A stretch of 64,000 nucleotides of DNA from PRS1 sp965250265 (GTDB lineage: Bacteria; Bacteroidota; Bacteroidia; Flavobacteriales; Flavobacteriaceae): NCBI GenBank assembly GCA_965250265.1, contig CBDFNO010000014.1:124001-188000 (forward strand), read 5' to 3'. The stretch's first letter is position 1. Each line of letters begins with the position of its first letter. Position numbers and translations under genes: made by a program. Of the stretch, positions 9,187 to 18,582 are shown one piece after another. The notes beneath the pieces are model-generated. The model did no database searches, was not told where the DNA came from, and saw nothing but the letters and a program-made list of their open reading frames with translations.

Positions 9187-10074
9187 TTAGAAACTAATAT
9201 TTCTCCACTTGTTAGCGTGAGTTGGAGCAATTCTAGTTAATGCGGTAACAAGATCTGTTATGTTTACACTTGGACCATCGCTAAATATATCTTCAATTTC
9301 TTCTGCTTTAGCATCAAAAAATACACGCAGAATAAACGAATTTGGTCGACGATTATTTAACACTTGAAGTTCCATTAAAGATGATGCAATATTTTCTTTT
9401 CCTTCTTTAGGGTTTTGGTTCATACTGTCTAACCCGTCCATATGATAGTTATATAATACACTCCTAAACTCATTATATGTAGGAGACATGATATTATCTA
9501 TTAAACTAAATCTAGATTGCAATCCATCTTCTGGTTTCCAGCCTAAAAAATTACTCTGTTGAGAATAACTTAAAATTGTTCTTGCTTGTAAGTAATACTC
9601 TTCACCTCCTTTTAAAGAATATGTATCGGCATCCATAGCTAAAATCATATATATATGGTATGCAATTACAGAAACTAAATTGGACTCAAATTGTGTTGGA
9701 TTATAAATTAAGTTTTGGAATTCTAAATATCTGAAAGCAAAATTTCTATCATTAAAATTATAGACCGGTGAACTATATGAAGAATTAAAAATAGGCCTTG
9801 AAGATCGAATTTGTATAGACGCACTAAAAGAATCGCTACTATAATCGTCGATATTAATTACCATACTACAATTAATACGCTCTTGTGGAGTAAAGGTCTT
9901 GTTAGTCCAATGTGTATTATTAACAAATTCGTTTAATTGGGTTTCTAAAGTTTTGAATAATTGCACATTTTCATTACCAGTTTGTTGTGCGTTGACTACA
10001 AGTTCACAATTTAATTCTTGCGAAAATACTACAAAAGAGAACAGAAATGATAGTACAAATAAAAAATTACGCAT
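9187..10074 (-). CDS. porD: DUF4835 family protein, T9SS component PorD
   Basis: A periplasmic or outer-membrane-associated protein of 295 residues with signal peptide MRNFLFVLSFLFSFVVFSQ. The sequence (ELNCELVVNAQQTG, then a long alpha/beta region with WKPEDG) matches DUF4835, the family of PorD, needed for type IX secretion in Bacteroidota. That fits the two T9SS cargo proteins nearby. Its start overlaps the end of coaBC by 8 bases, so it is translated from the same transcript. The exact role of PorD in the secretion machine is not settled. Confidence 0.85.
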   Translation of the reverse strand: MRNFLFVLSFLFSFVVFSQELNCELVVNAQQTGNENVQLFKTLETQLNEFVNNTHWTNKTFTPQERINCSMVINIDDYSSDSFSASIQIRSSRPIFNSSYSSPVYNFNDRNFAFRYLEFQNLIYNPTQFESNLVSVIAYHIYMILAMDADTYSLKGGEEYYLQARTILSYSQQSNFLGWKPEDGLQSRFSLIDNIMSPTYNEFRSVLYNYHMDGLDSMNQNPKEGKENIASSLMELQVLNNRRPNSFILRVFFDAKAEEIEDIFSDGPSVNITDLVTALTRIAPTHANKWRNISF

Positions 10075-11278
10075 CCAGTAGTTTTAAAATTTCATTCATT
10101 AAATCTTGTGCTACTTCAGTTTTAGATTTCAATGAATAATTAGTGATATTCTCGTTTTTATTAATTATTGTTACTTTATTAGTAGCTCCACCAAATCCAG
10201 CTCCTTCATCATTTAACGAATTTAATACAATTAAATCTAAATTTTTAGCTTTTAATTTTTTAATTGCATTTTCTGTTTCATCATTAGTTTCTAAAGCAAA
10301 ACCAATTAATATTTGGCTTTGTTTAATTTTTCCTAAAGATGCTAATATATCTTTAGTTTTTTCTAACTCCAGTTGTAACGTAATATCCTTCTTTTTTATT
10401 TTTTGGTCTGCAACATTTTTTGGTTTATAATCAGCTACTGCTGCCGAAAGAATAGCTATATCTGAATTATTAAAATGTTTATGAACAGCATCATACATAT
10501 CACCAGCACTTTCTACAGGTATAATAGTTATTAAATTATGTTCAGCTTTTTCATGGGTTGGTCCAGAAACTATAACAACTTTTGCTCCAAGGTTTGCTGC
10601 AGCTTTGGCTATTTCAAAACCCATTTTACCACTGGAATGATTTCCAATAAAACGAACAGGATCTATAGCTTCATAAGTTGGTCCAGCAGTAATTAATACT
10701 TGCTTTCCATTAAGAGGTAGTTGTTGCAAAATGTCATTTTCAACAAATGCAAAAATATCTTCTGGTTCTGCCATACGGCCTTCACCTATTAATCCACTTG
10801 CTAATTCTCCACTAGTTGCAGGTATCATTATATTACCAAAGCTTTGCAGAGTCTTTAAAGAACTAATTGTAGATTTATGTTTGTACATATCCAAATCCAT
10901 CGCTGGAGCAAAATATACTGGACATTTGGCAGAAAGGTAAGTGGCTAGAAGCAAATTATCACTGTTACCTGAAGCCATTTTTGATAGTGAATTTGCTGTT
11001 GCAGGAGCTATTAAAAATAAGTCGGCCCAAAGCCCTAATTCTACATGATTATTCCAGACTGCATTTTCATCATCTTCATTGGTAAATGATGACAATACGG
11101 GATTCTTTGATAAAGTTGATAAGGTTAAAGGTGTGATGAAGTCTTTGGAAGCAGGTGTCATAACAACTTTTATGTTTGCACCTGCTTTAATAAATAGCCT
11201 TACTATAGATGCTGTTTTATAAGCGGCAATACCAGCAGTTATCCCTAATAGTATATTTTTGCCACTTAAAATAGACAT
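10067..11278 (-). CDS. coaBC: Bifunctional phosphopantothenoylcysteine decarboxylase / phosphopantothenate-cysteine ligase
   Basis: Carries out two consecutive steps of coenzyme A synthesis. The N-terminal flavoprotein half (LLGITAGIAAYKTASIVRLF, then NSLSKMASGNSDNLL and PAMD) is the CoaC decarboxylase. The C-terminal half from about residue 190 (VLITAGPTYEAIDPVRFIGNHSSGKMG, KIKKK) is the CTP-dependent CoaB ligase. The 403-residue length is standard. It follows the omega subunit gene by only 5 bases and overlaps porD, so all three are one operon. Confidence 0.96.
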   Translation of the reverse strand: MSILSGKNILLGITAGIAAYKTASIVRLFIKAGANIKVVMTPASKDFITPLTLSTLSKNPVLSSFTNEDDENAVWNNHVELGLWADLFLIAPATANSLSKMASGNSDNLLLATYLSAKCPVYFAPAMDLDMYKHKSTISSLKTLQSFGNIMIPATSGELASGLIGEGRMAEPEDIFAFVENDILQQLPLNGKQVLITAGPTYEAIDPVRFIGNHSSGKMGFEIAKAAANLGAKVVIVSGPTHEKAEHNLITIIPVESAGDMYDAVHKHFNNSDIAILSAAVADYKPKNVADQKIKKKDITLQLELEKTKDILASLGKIKQSQILIGFALETNDETENAIKKLKAKNLDLIVLNSLNDEGAGFGGATNKVTIINKNENITNYSLKSKTEVAQDLMNEILKLLDA

Positions 11279-11283
11279 AGAAA

Positions 11284-11631
11284 TTATTCTTGAGTATCTT
11301 CTGCTACTTCTTCAACTTCTTCTGTATTTCTAAAGTAAATATTTTCGTTTAACCATTCTTGAACAGCTAAAGCGTGAGGTTTGGGTAATTTTTCGTAAAA
11401 CTTTGACACCTCAATTTGTTCTTTATTCTCAAATATTTCCTCCAAGCTGTCATTGTAAGTTGCAAATTCTTCTAACTTGTCTACAAGTTCTTTTCTTATT
11501 TCAGTATTAATTTGCTCAGCTCTTCGAGAAATTACTGAAATTGCCTCATAAATGTTTTGAGTAGGTCCATCTATAATATTTCTATCATAGGTTTCAGTAT
11601 TGACTGGTGCATTAACTTTCTTTAAATCCAT
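11284..11631 (-). CDS. rpoZ: DNA-directed RNA polymerase omega subunit, Bacteroidota type
   Basis: A 115-residue acidic protein of the form called RNA polymerase omega subunit in flavobacteria. It begins MDLKKVNAPVNTETYD and contains NIYEAISVISRRAEQIN, the region equivalent to the omega helix that clamps the beta-prime C-terminus. The C-terminus is Glu-rich (NTEEVEEVAEDTQE). It lies between bamD and coaBC with spacers of 11 and 5 bases. Similarity to proteobacterial RpoZ is weak, so the name rests on the conserved flavobacterial family and locus. Confidence 0.82.
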   Translation of the reverse strand: MDLKKVNAPVNTETYDRNIIDGPTQNIYEAISVISRRAEQINTEIRKELVDKLEEFATYNDSLEEIFENKEQIEVSKFYEKLPKPHALAVQEWLNENIYFRNTEEVEEVAEDTQE

Positions 11632-11642
11632 CTCTGTTTTTA

Positions 11643-12443
11643 TTAGCTTTTAGTTTTAAATTCTTGTAATAATCCATTAAGTTCTTCCTGCATTTTAATT
11701 GCTAATTCTTTATGTTTAGAATTTGCATATGCCTTATTAAGTGAATTAAAATATGTAATTGCAGTATTTAAACGTTCTTCTTTTTTCCAAGGCACACTAT
11801 TAATAGCTAATTTATATGCTGAATCAAATCTATAAAACATTGCATTCTCTTTTAAAGAAGTTCCTGGGAATTCTAAAATAAAATTGTCGAATGACTTTAT
11901 AGATGCTTGAAAGTCTTGAATACTATTATATTGTTTAGCTATACTATATGCTTTATTCTCTAATTTATATTCAAGTTCTTTTACCAAAGTATTAGCTTCA
12001 CTTAAATATTCCGAGTCTGGAAATCTATTAATAAAATCTTGTAATTTCTCAATTGCCTCTAAAGTTTCTTTTTGTTCTTTAGTATATACAGGAGACAAAT
12101 GGTAATAGCTTTTAGCACCAAGATAAGCAACTTCTTGTACTTTTTCACTTTCAGGATATGCACTCACAAAACGTTCAAATTGATAGTTAGATGTATAATA
12201 TTCTCTCATTTTGTAAAATGTCATAGAATACATATACATTAATTTTTGGGCTTGAGGTTTACCTCTATATTTTGGAACAATTTGTACAAATAAACGATTA
12301 GCTTTATTATATTTTTCAGCATCATACAACTCAGTACCTAGCTTAAATTTTGTGGCTACATCTTCAGATTTTAATGCCTTCTGATATTCATTACAAGAAC
12401 TAAATGTAATTATAACTACTAATATGTAAATGAGTTTTTTCAT
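11643..12443 (-). CDS. bamD: Outer membrane assembly lipoprotein BamD
   Basis: A lipoprotein of the BAM complex that folds outer-membrane beta-barrels. I place the start at the internal ATG at 12443, because it gives a proper lipoprotein signal (MKKLIYILVVIITFSSC, lipobox ending in Cys 17); the longer reading frame to 12494 only adds 17 hydrophobic residues. The mature protein is made of TPR-like helix pairs (AEKYNKANRLFVQIV, LMYMYSMTFYKMREY, FQASIKSFDNFILEFP), as in BamD. It sits between dapA and the omega subunit gene. Confidence 0.9.
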   Translation of the reverse strand: MKKLIYILVVIITFSSCNEYQKALKSEDVATKFKLGTELYDAEKYNKANRLFVQIVPKYRGKPQAQKLMYMYSMTFYKMREYYTSNYQFERFVSAYPESEKVQEVAYLGAKSYYHLSPVYTKEQKETLEAIEKLQDFINRFPDSEYLSEANTLVKELEYKLENKAYSIAKQYNSIQDFQASIKSFDNFILEFPGTSLKENAMFYRFDSAYKLAINSVPWKKEERLNTAITYFNSLNKAYANSKHKELAIKMQEELNGLLQEFKTKS

Positions 12444-12549
12444 AATTTTAAACAAGTTGCAAAAGTAAACAATTATAACGTATTTTGAAAACAATATTTT
12501 AAGCTAAAATAATATGACTTTTTCTTTAATTTTTAGGTTTAAGTAATAT

Positions 12550-13431
12550 TTAACTTTTAAACTGTTCTATATAATTCTTAATCTTTGCTTTTAGTTTTTG
12601 TGTTGCTGGTACAAGTGGTAGTCTTACATTATCATCACATAAATTAAGCCCTTCTAAAACAGCTTTAATTCCTGCTGGATTATTTTCTTCAAAAATATAA
12701 CTTGTAATATCCATAAACTTAAAATGAATATCATAAGCTTCTCTACCTTTACCATCTAGTCCTAGTTGAATCATTTTAGAAAATTCCTTTGGGAATGCTT
12801 GCCCAAGAACAGAAATCACACCAGCTCCTCCTGCAAGTACAACACCAAGCGCTAAATCATCATCGCCAGAAATTATTAAAAAATCTTTAGGTTTATTCTT
12901 TAACAGTTGTAAATATTGTGCAACATTATTTCCTGCTTCCTTAACGGCTACAATATTTTCAAAATCCCTTGCCAAACGCATAGTTGTTTCTGGTAACATA
13001 TTAGATGATGTACGACCAGGAACATTGTATAATATTATTGGTATTGGTGAAACTTCGGCAATTATTTTAAAATGTTGATAAATGCCTTCTTGTGTTGGTT
13101 TGCTATAATATGGTGTTACCGACAATATTGCAGTAATCCCGCTCAAATCCGTAGTTTTTACTTCTTCTATTATTTCTAGAGTATTATTCCCTCCTATACC
13201 CAAAACCAATGGCAATCTATTATTATTTGTGTTTTTAATGGTTTGTATTATTTCTATTTTTTCCTGCTTAGTTATAGTTACACTTTCTCCTGTTGTTCCG
13301 CTTATTACCAAATAATTTATATCATTCTCTATATTGTAGTTAACAATATCTGCTAAAGCATTATGGTCTACACTTAAATCTTTATTAAAAGGCGTAACAA
13401 GTGCTACTCCAGTCCCTATTAATGAATTCAT
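12550..13431 (-). CDS. dapA: 4-hydroxy-tetrahydrodipicolinate synthase
   Basis: Condenses pyruvate with aspartate semialdehyde in the first committed step of lysine and diaminopimelate synthesis. The (beta/alpha)8 enzyme shows GTGVALVTPF at the N-terminus, the substrate loop SGTTGES near residue 44, catalytic tyrosine in PIILYNVPGRTS near residue 136, and the Schiff-base lysine in VAVKEAG near residue 164. The 293-residue length is normal. dapF, a later gene of the pathway, lies at 30-31 kb. It begins 1 base after the DUF6913 stop. Confidence 0.96.
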   Translation of the reverse strand: MNSLIGTGVALVTPFNKDLSVDHNALADIVNYNIENDINYLVISGTTGESVTITKQEKIEIIQTIKNTNNNRLPLVLGIGGNNTLEIIEEVKTTDLSGITAILSVTPYYSKPTQEGIYQHFKIIAEVSPIPIILYNVPGRTSSNMLPETTMRLARDFENIVAVKEAGNNVAQYLQLLKNKPKDFLIISGDDDLALGVVLAGGAGVISVLGQAFPKEFSKMIQLGLDGKGREAYDIHFKFMDITSYIFEENNPAGIKAVLEGLNLCDDNVRLPLVPATQKLKAKIKNYIEQFKS

Positions 13432-13432
13432 T

Positions 13433-13951
13433 CTATATTTTGTTTAGTACTTTTAGATATTTAATCGTTTCTTGTTTAAAAACATTAACCTGGTTGGGTT
13501 TTATATCAATAATGAAATCGTTAAGACGCTGATCATAAACTGAAATCCCAATTTTAAAATTAGCTTTAGAAAGCGCTGTCACTGTATTTAATTCTAGGTT
13601 ATCTGCTTTATAATAACTTATTAATGCATCAAATTTAGTATTAATAAAAGCTTGTAATTCTATGTTTTTTATTTTCCCATTCCAACCAAAATTTTCAGGA
13701 TTAAAATATGAATCCCATGAATTTGGCACTAATTTTTCGTCGGTGATAAAAGTAATAAACTTAATTTTGTTTTCCATGATACCGATGCTCTTCAAAAATA
13801 GTCTCAAATTTTCATGTTCGTTAAATTCGTCAAGATTTAAAATAACTCCAACTGATTCAATTTTATTATCATTAACAGATTTATTTCTAGAATTTAATAT
13901 CTTGTTAATATAATTTTGATTAGATTTTTTCTTAAATCGCTTTAAAAACAT
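13433..13951 (-). CDS. DUF6913 family protein
   Basis: A small basic-N-terminal protein of 172 residues (MFLKRFKKKSNQNYINK) with no signal peptide or membrane segment. It resembles the conserved flavobacterial family DUF6913, usually found immediately upstream of dapA as here, with a 1-base spacer. No catalytic motif is visible and the function is unknown. The short divergent region to 14021 separates it from the 5'-nucleotidase genes on the plus strand. Confidence 0.65.
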   Translation of the reverse strand: MFLKRFKKKSNQNYINKILNSRNKSVNDNKIESVGVILNLDEFNEHENLRLFLKSIGIMENKIKFITFITDEKLVPNSWDSYFNPENFGWNGKIKNIELQAFINTKFDALISYYKADNLELNTVTALSKANFKIGISVYDQRLNDFIIDIKPNQVNVFKQETIKYLKVLNKI

Positions 13952-14021
13952 TTATCTTTAAACTTTAGTACAAATGTAATAAACAGCGTAGATAATTTTA
14001 TTACAACTGCAATTTATTAGA

Positions 14022-14777
14022 ATGAATTATAAATATTTTATACTTAGTGTTTTAATCAGCCTCTTTTTTTCATGTATACAGGAAACGAAGCTCACAAAAA
14101 TTGAAGGAAAAAGAATAGAAATAACCAATAGTTTGTCAAGTAATCAAGCTATAGAAGACTATATTAAACCATTTAGAGAGCATATTGAAAATGATTTGGA
14201 CAGTGTCCTTGCTTATTCTGTAGATACTTATAATAAAAACAATGGCGATTTAAATACTGCTATAGGAAATTTTATGGTTGATGCAGTTTTCGAACTGTCT
14301 AATCCAGTTTTTAAATCTAGAACTGGTAAAGACATCGATATGGTTTTATTAAATCATGGTGGTATTAGATCTATTTTATCTAAAGGCGATATAACGGCGC
14401 GAACAGCCTATGAAATTATGCCTTTTGATAATATTGTTGTTGTAGCTGAATTAAAAGGCATTTATATTAAAGAATTGATATGGTATTTACAAAACGCGAA
14501 ACAAGCGCATCCTATTTCTAAATTAAATATTAAACTAGATTCTGATTTCCAATTAATTGAAGCCAAAATAAACAAAGAGCCTATTGATGTTAATAGAACC
14601 TATTATGTAGCTACAGCCGACTATTTATTTAATGGTGGTGGCAGAATGACCTTTTTTAAAAAAAGTGACAGTTTATATGTTCTGGATTATAAAATAAGGA
14701 ATCTATTGATAGATTACTTTAAGAAAGTTGATACTATAAACCCTGTAATTGATGAGAGATTTATTCAAATTAAATAA
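14022..14777 (+). CDS. 5'-nucleotidase C-terminal (substrate-binding) domain lipoprotein
   Basis: The 251 residues match only the C-terminal, nucleotide-binding domain of UshA-type 5'-nucleotidases: NTAIGNFMVDAV, then NHGGIRSILSKGDIT and the later ATADYLFNGGG. A lipoprotein signal (LISLFFSC, Cys 17) suggests membrane anchoring outside the cytoplasm. The metallophosphatase half is encoded separately, 11 bases downstream, so the usual N-to-C order is reversed at gene level. The two products presumably assemble into one nucleotidase. Confidence 0.88.
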   Translation: MNYKYFILSVLISLFFSCIQETKLTKIEGKRIEITNSLSSNQAIEDYIKPFREHIENDLDSVLAYSVDTYNKNNGDLNTAIGNFMVDAVFELSNPVFKSRTGKDIDMVLLNHGGIRSILSKGDITARTAYEIMPFDNIVVVAELKGIYIKELIWYLQNAKQAHPISKLNIKLDSDFQLIEAKINKEPIDVNRTYYVATADYLFNGGGRMTFFKKSDSLYVLDYKIRNLLIDYFKKVDTINPVIDERFIQIK

Positions 14778-14788
14778 GTTACTGTAAA

Positions 14789-15703
14789 ATGAAGCGAAGA
14801 GATTTTATACAGCAAACAGCAGCAACTTCGGCTTTAGTTACTCTTAGTGGTTTAGGATTGCAATCTTTTACCGCTTCAAAAACAAAAAGGATAACTATCC
14901 TGCATACTAACGATGTTCATAGTCATATAGATCCATTTGGACCAAATGATGGTAGAAATGCGAATAAAGGTGGTGTAGCTAGAAGAGCGGGTTTAATAGA
15001 ATCTATTAGAGCAGAAAACCCATTTACTTTATTGCTAGATGCTGGCGATATTTTTCAAGGTACTCCCTATTTTAACTATTATGGTGGTGAGCTTGAATTT
15101 AAACTTATGAGCATGTTAAAATACGATGCGGCTACTATTGGAAATCATGATTTTGATAATGGTTTAGATGGTTTGTATAAACAATTGCCAAATGCAAAAT
15201 TTGAATTTATTTCTGCCAATTACGATTTTACAAATACTGTTATGGATACTCATGTGAAACCTTATACAGTTTTTAATACGAACGGAATTAAAATTGGTGT
15301 TTTTGGTTTAGGAATCGAATTAGAAGGACTGGTTAGCAAAAATAATTATAAAGAAACCAAGTATCTTGATCCAATAGAAATTACACAAGATATGACCAGA
15401 GTACTAAATGAAGATGAAAACTGTGATTTAATAATTTGCTTATCTCATTTAGGATATCATTATAGAAATTCTTCGAAAAGGATTTCTGATTTGAGTTTAG
15501 CTAAAGCAACTAAGAATATAGATTTAATAATTGGAGGACATACACATACTTTTTTACCTAAACCTACAGTTGAAAAGAATATTGAAGGAAAGAATGTATT
15601 AGTCAATCAAGTAGGATGTTACGGTATTTATCTTGGAAAGATTGATTTTTATTTTGATAGTGATAAAAATAAATCTGCAAATGGGGTTTCAATAATCGTT
15701 TGA
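14789..15703 (+). CDS. 5'-nucleotidase metallophosphatase domain, Tat-type signal
   Basis: The catalytic half of a UshA-like 5'-nucleotidase, 304 residues. The metal ligands of the calcineurin-like phosphoesterase fold are all visible: ILHTNDVHSH (residues 36-45), DAGDIFQG near 87, GNHDFDNG near 120, LSHLG near 212 and GGHTHTF near 245. The N-terminus MKRRDFIQQTAATSAL carries a twin-arginine motif before a hydrophobic stretch, suggesting folded export by Tat. It should hydrolyse nucleotides or similar phosphate esters outside the cytoplasm together with the preceding lipoprotein. Confidence 0.9.
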   Translation: MKRRDFIQQTAATSALVTLSGLGLQSFTASKTKRITILHTNDVHSHIDPFGPNDGRNANKGGVARRAGLIESIRAENPFTLLLDAGDIFQGTPYFNYYGGELEFKLMSMLKYDAATIGNHDFDNGLDGLYKQLPNAKFEFISANYDFTNTVMDTHVKPYTVFNTNGIKIGVFGLGIELEGLVSKNNYKETKYLDPIEITQDMTRVLNEDENCDLIICLSHLGYHYRNSSKRISDLSLAKATKNIDLIIGGHTHTFLPKPTVEKNIEGKNVLVNQVGCYGIYLGKIDFYFDSDKNKSANGVSIIV

Positions 15704-15715
15704 TACTAATAACTA

Positions 15716-16465
15716 TTAAACTTCAAGTTTTTCAATAGTCCCAGCTTCGTAAGTTTCTCTATCAGCATAACTTAAGTTAGATTGAATATAGAAAAAGCTA
15801 AATGCCAAAACTAATAAAACAGAATAGGAAACACTTAAAATATTTTGGTCTGACACATAAAAATAAGCTACTTGTATTACTTCAGAAAACACAATACATA
15901 ATACTCCTAAAAATAAATTCATTGCTTTTTTAGTATGTTTGCTTATATAATTAATTAAAGTTATGCTAAGCAACAACATTATAACTGTATTGTATACAAT
16001 TTCTGTTAAATAATCAAAAAAGCCTTGCAAATAATCACTTTTTATTGCAATATCAGTTACTAAAATAATACTATAAATATCTAAAGCAGCTAGAATAAGA
16101 ATGTATGTAGTAAAACGATTAAATACATTTTTAATATCCATTGACTTCAATATTTCTAAAATCAAAAATATATAAGCAATTATAAAAAGGCTGTTTCCTA
16201 TATAATACAATAAACTGTCTATAAAATAAGAGTCTTTAGCATAATAGCTAAAAAGACTAGATAATTCTCCAATGGAAAAGAATAGAAGAAAATAGAAAAA
16301 ATGACTACTTCTATCTTTATTTACTAAATAATAGGATATTGTCAAAAATGGCAATATAATAGGCTCTACATAATCTGCGACTTCTTGCAGATTAAATATT
16401 TGCAATCCCATAAATACAATTGCGAGCACAATTGTAAAAATTAGTAAAGTTTTTCTCTTTTGCAT
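15716..16465 (-). CDS. Polytopic membrane protein of unknown function
   Basis: I do not recognise this 249-residue protein with certainty. It has about eight hydrophobic segments spread over almost the whole length, starting with LLIFTIVLAIVFMGL at residues 8-22, and a charged C-terminal tail (SYADRETYEAGTIEKLEV). The layout is reminiscent of YhhN-like membrane proteins, but none of their key residues is clearly seen. It is convergent with the 5'-nucleotidase gene (12-base gap) and lies downstream of ligA with a 100-base gap. Confidence 0.7.
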   Translation of the reverse strand: MQKRKTLLIFTIVLAIVFMGLQIFNLQEVADYVEPIILPFLTISYYLVNKDRSSHFFYFLLFFSIGELSSLFSYYAKDSYFIDSLLYYIGNSLFIIAYIFLILEILKSMDIKNVFNRFTTYILILAALDIYSIILVTDIAIKSDYLQGFFDYLTEIVYNTVIMLLLSITLINYISKHTKKAMNLFLGVLCIVFSEVIQVAYFYVSDQNILSVSYSVLLVLAFSFFYIQSNLSYADRETYEAGTIEKLEV

Positions 16466-16566
16466 GTAGGTTAATTTCTTATTTGTAAGGCAAATATAAC
16501 ATAAAATTACAATTAAACGATAAAATATAGCGTTTTATCGATATTTATTATTTATTTATATTAATT

Positions 16567-18582
16567 CTAAATAATAAGATTAAAGAATTCGCTTTCAGAA
16601 ATTAAAGGAATGTTTAACTGTTCTGCTTTAGATCTTTTACTTGGTCCCATTTTTTCTCCTGCTACAACATAACTAGTTTTTGCTGAAATTGAACTTGATA
16701 CTTTTCCTCCATTATCTTCTATCATTTTTTTAAGCTCGTTACGAGAAATATTAATAAATATTCCTGAAACTACAAATATTAAATTATTAAGTTTTTCTGT
16801 TTGATTTGCAAGTTTATCAGCCGAAATCTCCAATTGAACACCAAATCCTTTTAATCTTTCTATTATATTATTGTTTATATCTTGGCAAAAAAATAGTCGA
16901 ACACTTTCAGCAATCTTTATACCAATTTCATCCACATTTTCTAATTCTTCAATTGAAGCCATTGATAGTTTGTCAATACTTTTGTAATGTTTTGCTAATT
17001 TTTTTGCAACTGTTTCTCCAACGAAACGAATACCAATAGCATATAAAACACGTTCAAAAGGAATTTGCTTAGAAGCCTCAATGCCATTAACCAAATTTTC
17101 AGCAGACTTGTCTGCCATTCGCTCCAAAGGAATTACTTGTTCTTTAGTTAATTCATATAAATCTGCATAGTTATCTATTAATCCAGCATTAACTAAAAGA
17201 CCCACAGTTTCACCTCCAAGTCCTTCAATATCCATAGCTTTTCTCGAAATATAGTGTTGAATACGTCCAATAATCTGTGGCTTGCAATCATAAAAATTTG
17301 GACAATAATGCTTGGCATCACCTACTTGTCTTGCTAATTCGGTGTTACATTCTGGACAATGGGTTATATATAGAGTTGGTTTTGAATCCTTAGAGCGTTT
17401 AGTTAAATCAACCTTAATAATTTTTGGGATAATCTCACCTCCCTTTTCTACAAAAACAGTATCACCTACTCTAATATTTAATTTTTCAATTTGATCTGCA
17501 TTATGTAACGAAGCGCGTTTTACAATAGTTCCTGCTAATTCAACAGGTTCTAAATTTGCAACTGGAGTAATGGCTCCTGTTCGACCTACTTGATATGAAA
17601 TATTGTTTAATTTTGTTGAAACTTGTTCAGCCTTAAACTTGTAAGCCATTGCCCAACGTGGTGATTTTGCAGTATAACCTAATTCATCCTGCTGAAATAA
17701 ACTATTTACTTTAATTACTACGCCATCTGTTTCATATGGTAAATCGTGACGATTAACATCCCAATAATTAATAAATTCAAAAACCTCATCTATAGAATTT
17801 ACTAATTGTGCTGCATTTGGCACTTTAAATCCCCATGACCTAGCCTTGTCTAAACTTTCAAATTGAGTTTGAATCGCTAATCTTTCTCCTTTTATATTGT
17901 AAAGCAGACATTCTAAAGGACGTTTGGCCACTTCTCTACTGTCTTGCAGCTTTAAACTACCTGAAGCAGTGTTTCTAGGATTTCTATAAGGTTCTTCTCC
18001 AATCTCAATACGCTCTTCGTTCATTTTATTAAATCCCTCAAATGGCAAAACAATTTCTCCTCTTATATCAAATTTTGGAGGATAATCACCCTTTAATTGT
18101 AAAGGCACAGACTTTATGGTTTTTATATTTGCACTAACATCATCTCCTTGCATTCCATCACCTCGAGTAATAGCTCTAAAGAAATTTCCGTTTTCATAAG
18201 TTAAACTTATAGAAGCACCATCATATTTAAGTTCACAAGTATATTGAATATCTCCATCTACTAACTTTTTAATTCGTATCTCCCAATCTAACAAATCGTC
18301 TTTTGAATAAGAATTATCCAAAGAATACATTCTGTATTCATGAACAACTGTTTTAAAATTCTTGGTTATTTCGCCTCCAACACGAAGCGTAGGCGAATTG
18401 GGATCGTAAAACTCCGGATGCTGCAACTCCAATGCCTGAAGTTCTTTTAGCTTTATATCGAAATCATAATCGCTAATGGTAGGATTATCCAGTACGTAAT
18501 AATTATGGTTATGCTGACGAAGTTCGTCTTTGAGTTGGTTAATATTATTTTGAACATCTTTCAAATTGAAAATTATTCGCAC
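16567..18582 (-). CDS. ligA: NAD-dependent DNA ligase
   Basis: Seals nicks in DNA during replication and repair using NAD. The 671-residue protein has all LigA modules in order: the Ia domain (HNYYVLDNPTISDYDFD), the adenylation lysine in CELKYDGAS near residue 120, and the OB fold. Next come a four-cysteine zinc finger (CPEC...CPNFYDC) near residue 410, helix-hairpin-helix repeats, and a C-terminal BRCT domain (GGKVSSSISAKTSYVVAG). Its start overlaps the end of the upstream hypothetical gene by 10 bases. Confidence 0.97.
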   Translation of the reverse strand: MRIIFNLKDVQNNINQLKDELRQHNHNYYVLDNPTISDYDFDIKLKELQALELQHPEFYDPNSPTLRVGGEITKNFKTVVHEYRMYSLDNSYSKDDLLDWEIRIKKLVDGDIQYTCELKYDGASISLTYENGNFFRAITRGDGMQGDDVSANIKTIKSVPLQLKGDYPPKFDIRGEIVLPFEGFNKMNEERIEIGEEPYRNPRNTASGSLKLQDSREVAKRPLECLLYNIKGERLAIQTQFESLDKARSWGFKVPNAAQLVNSIDEVFEFINYWDVNRHDLPYETDGVVIKVNSLFQQDELGYTAKSPRWAMAYKFKAEQVSTKLNNISYQVGRTGAITPVANLEPVELAGTIVKRASLHNADQIEKLNIRVGDTVFVEKGGEIIPKIIKVDLTKRSKDSKPTLYITHCPECNTELARQVGDAKHYCPNFYDCKPQIIGRIQHYISRKAMDIEGLGGETVGLLVNAGLIDNYADLYELTKEQVIPLERMADKSAENLVNGIEASKQIPFERVLYAIGIRFVGETVAKKLAKHYKSIDKLSMASIEELENVDEIGIKIAESVRLFFCQDINNNIIERLKGFGVQLEISADKLANQTEKLNNLIFVVSGIFINISRNELKKMIEDNGGKVSSSISAKTSYVVAGEKMGPSKRSKAEQLNIPLISESEFFNLII

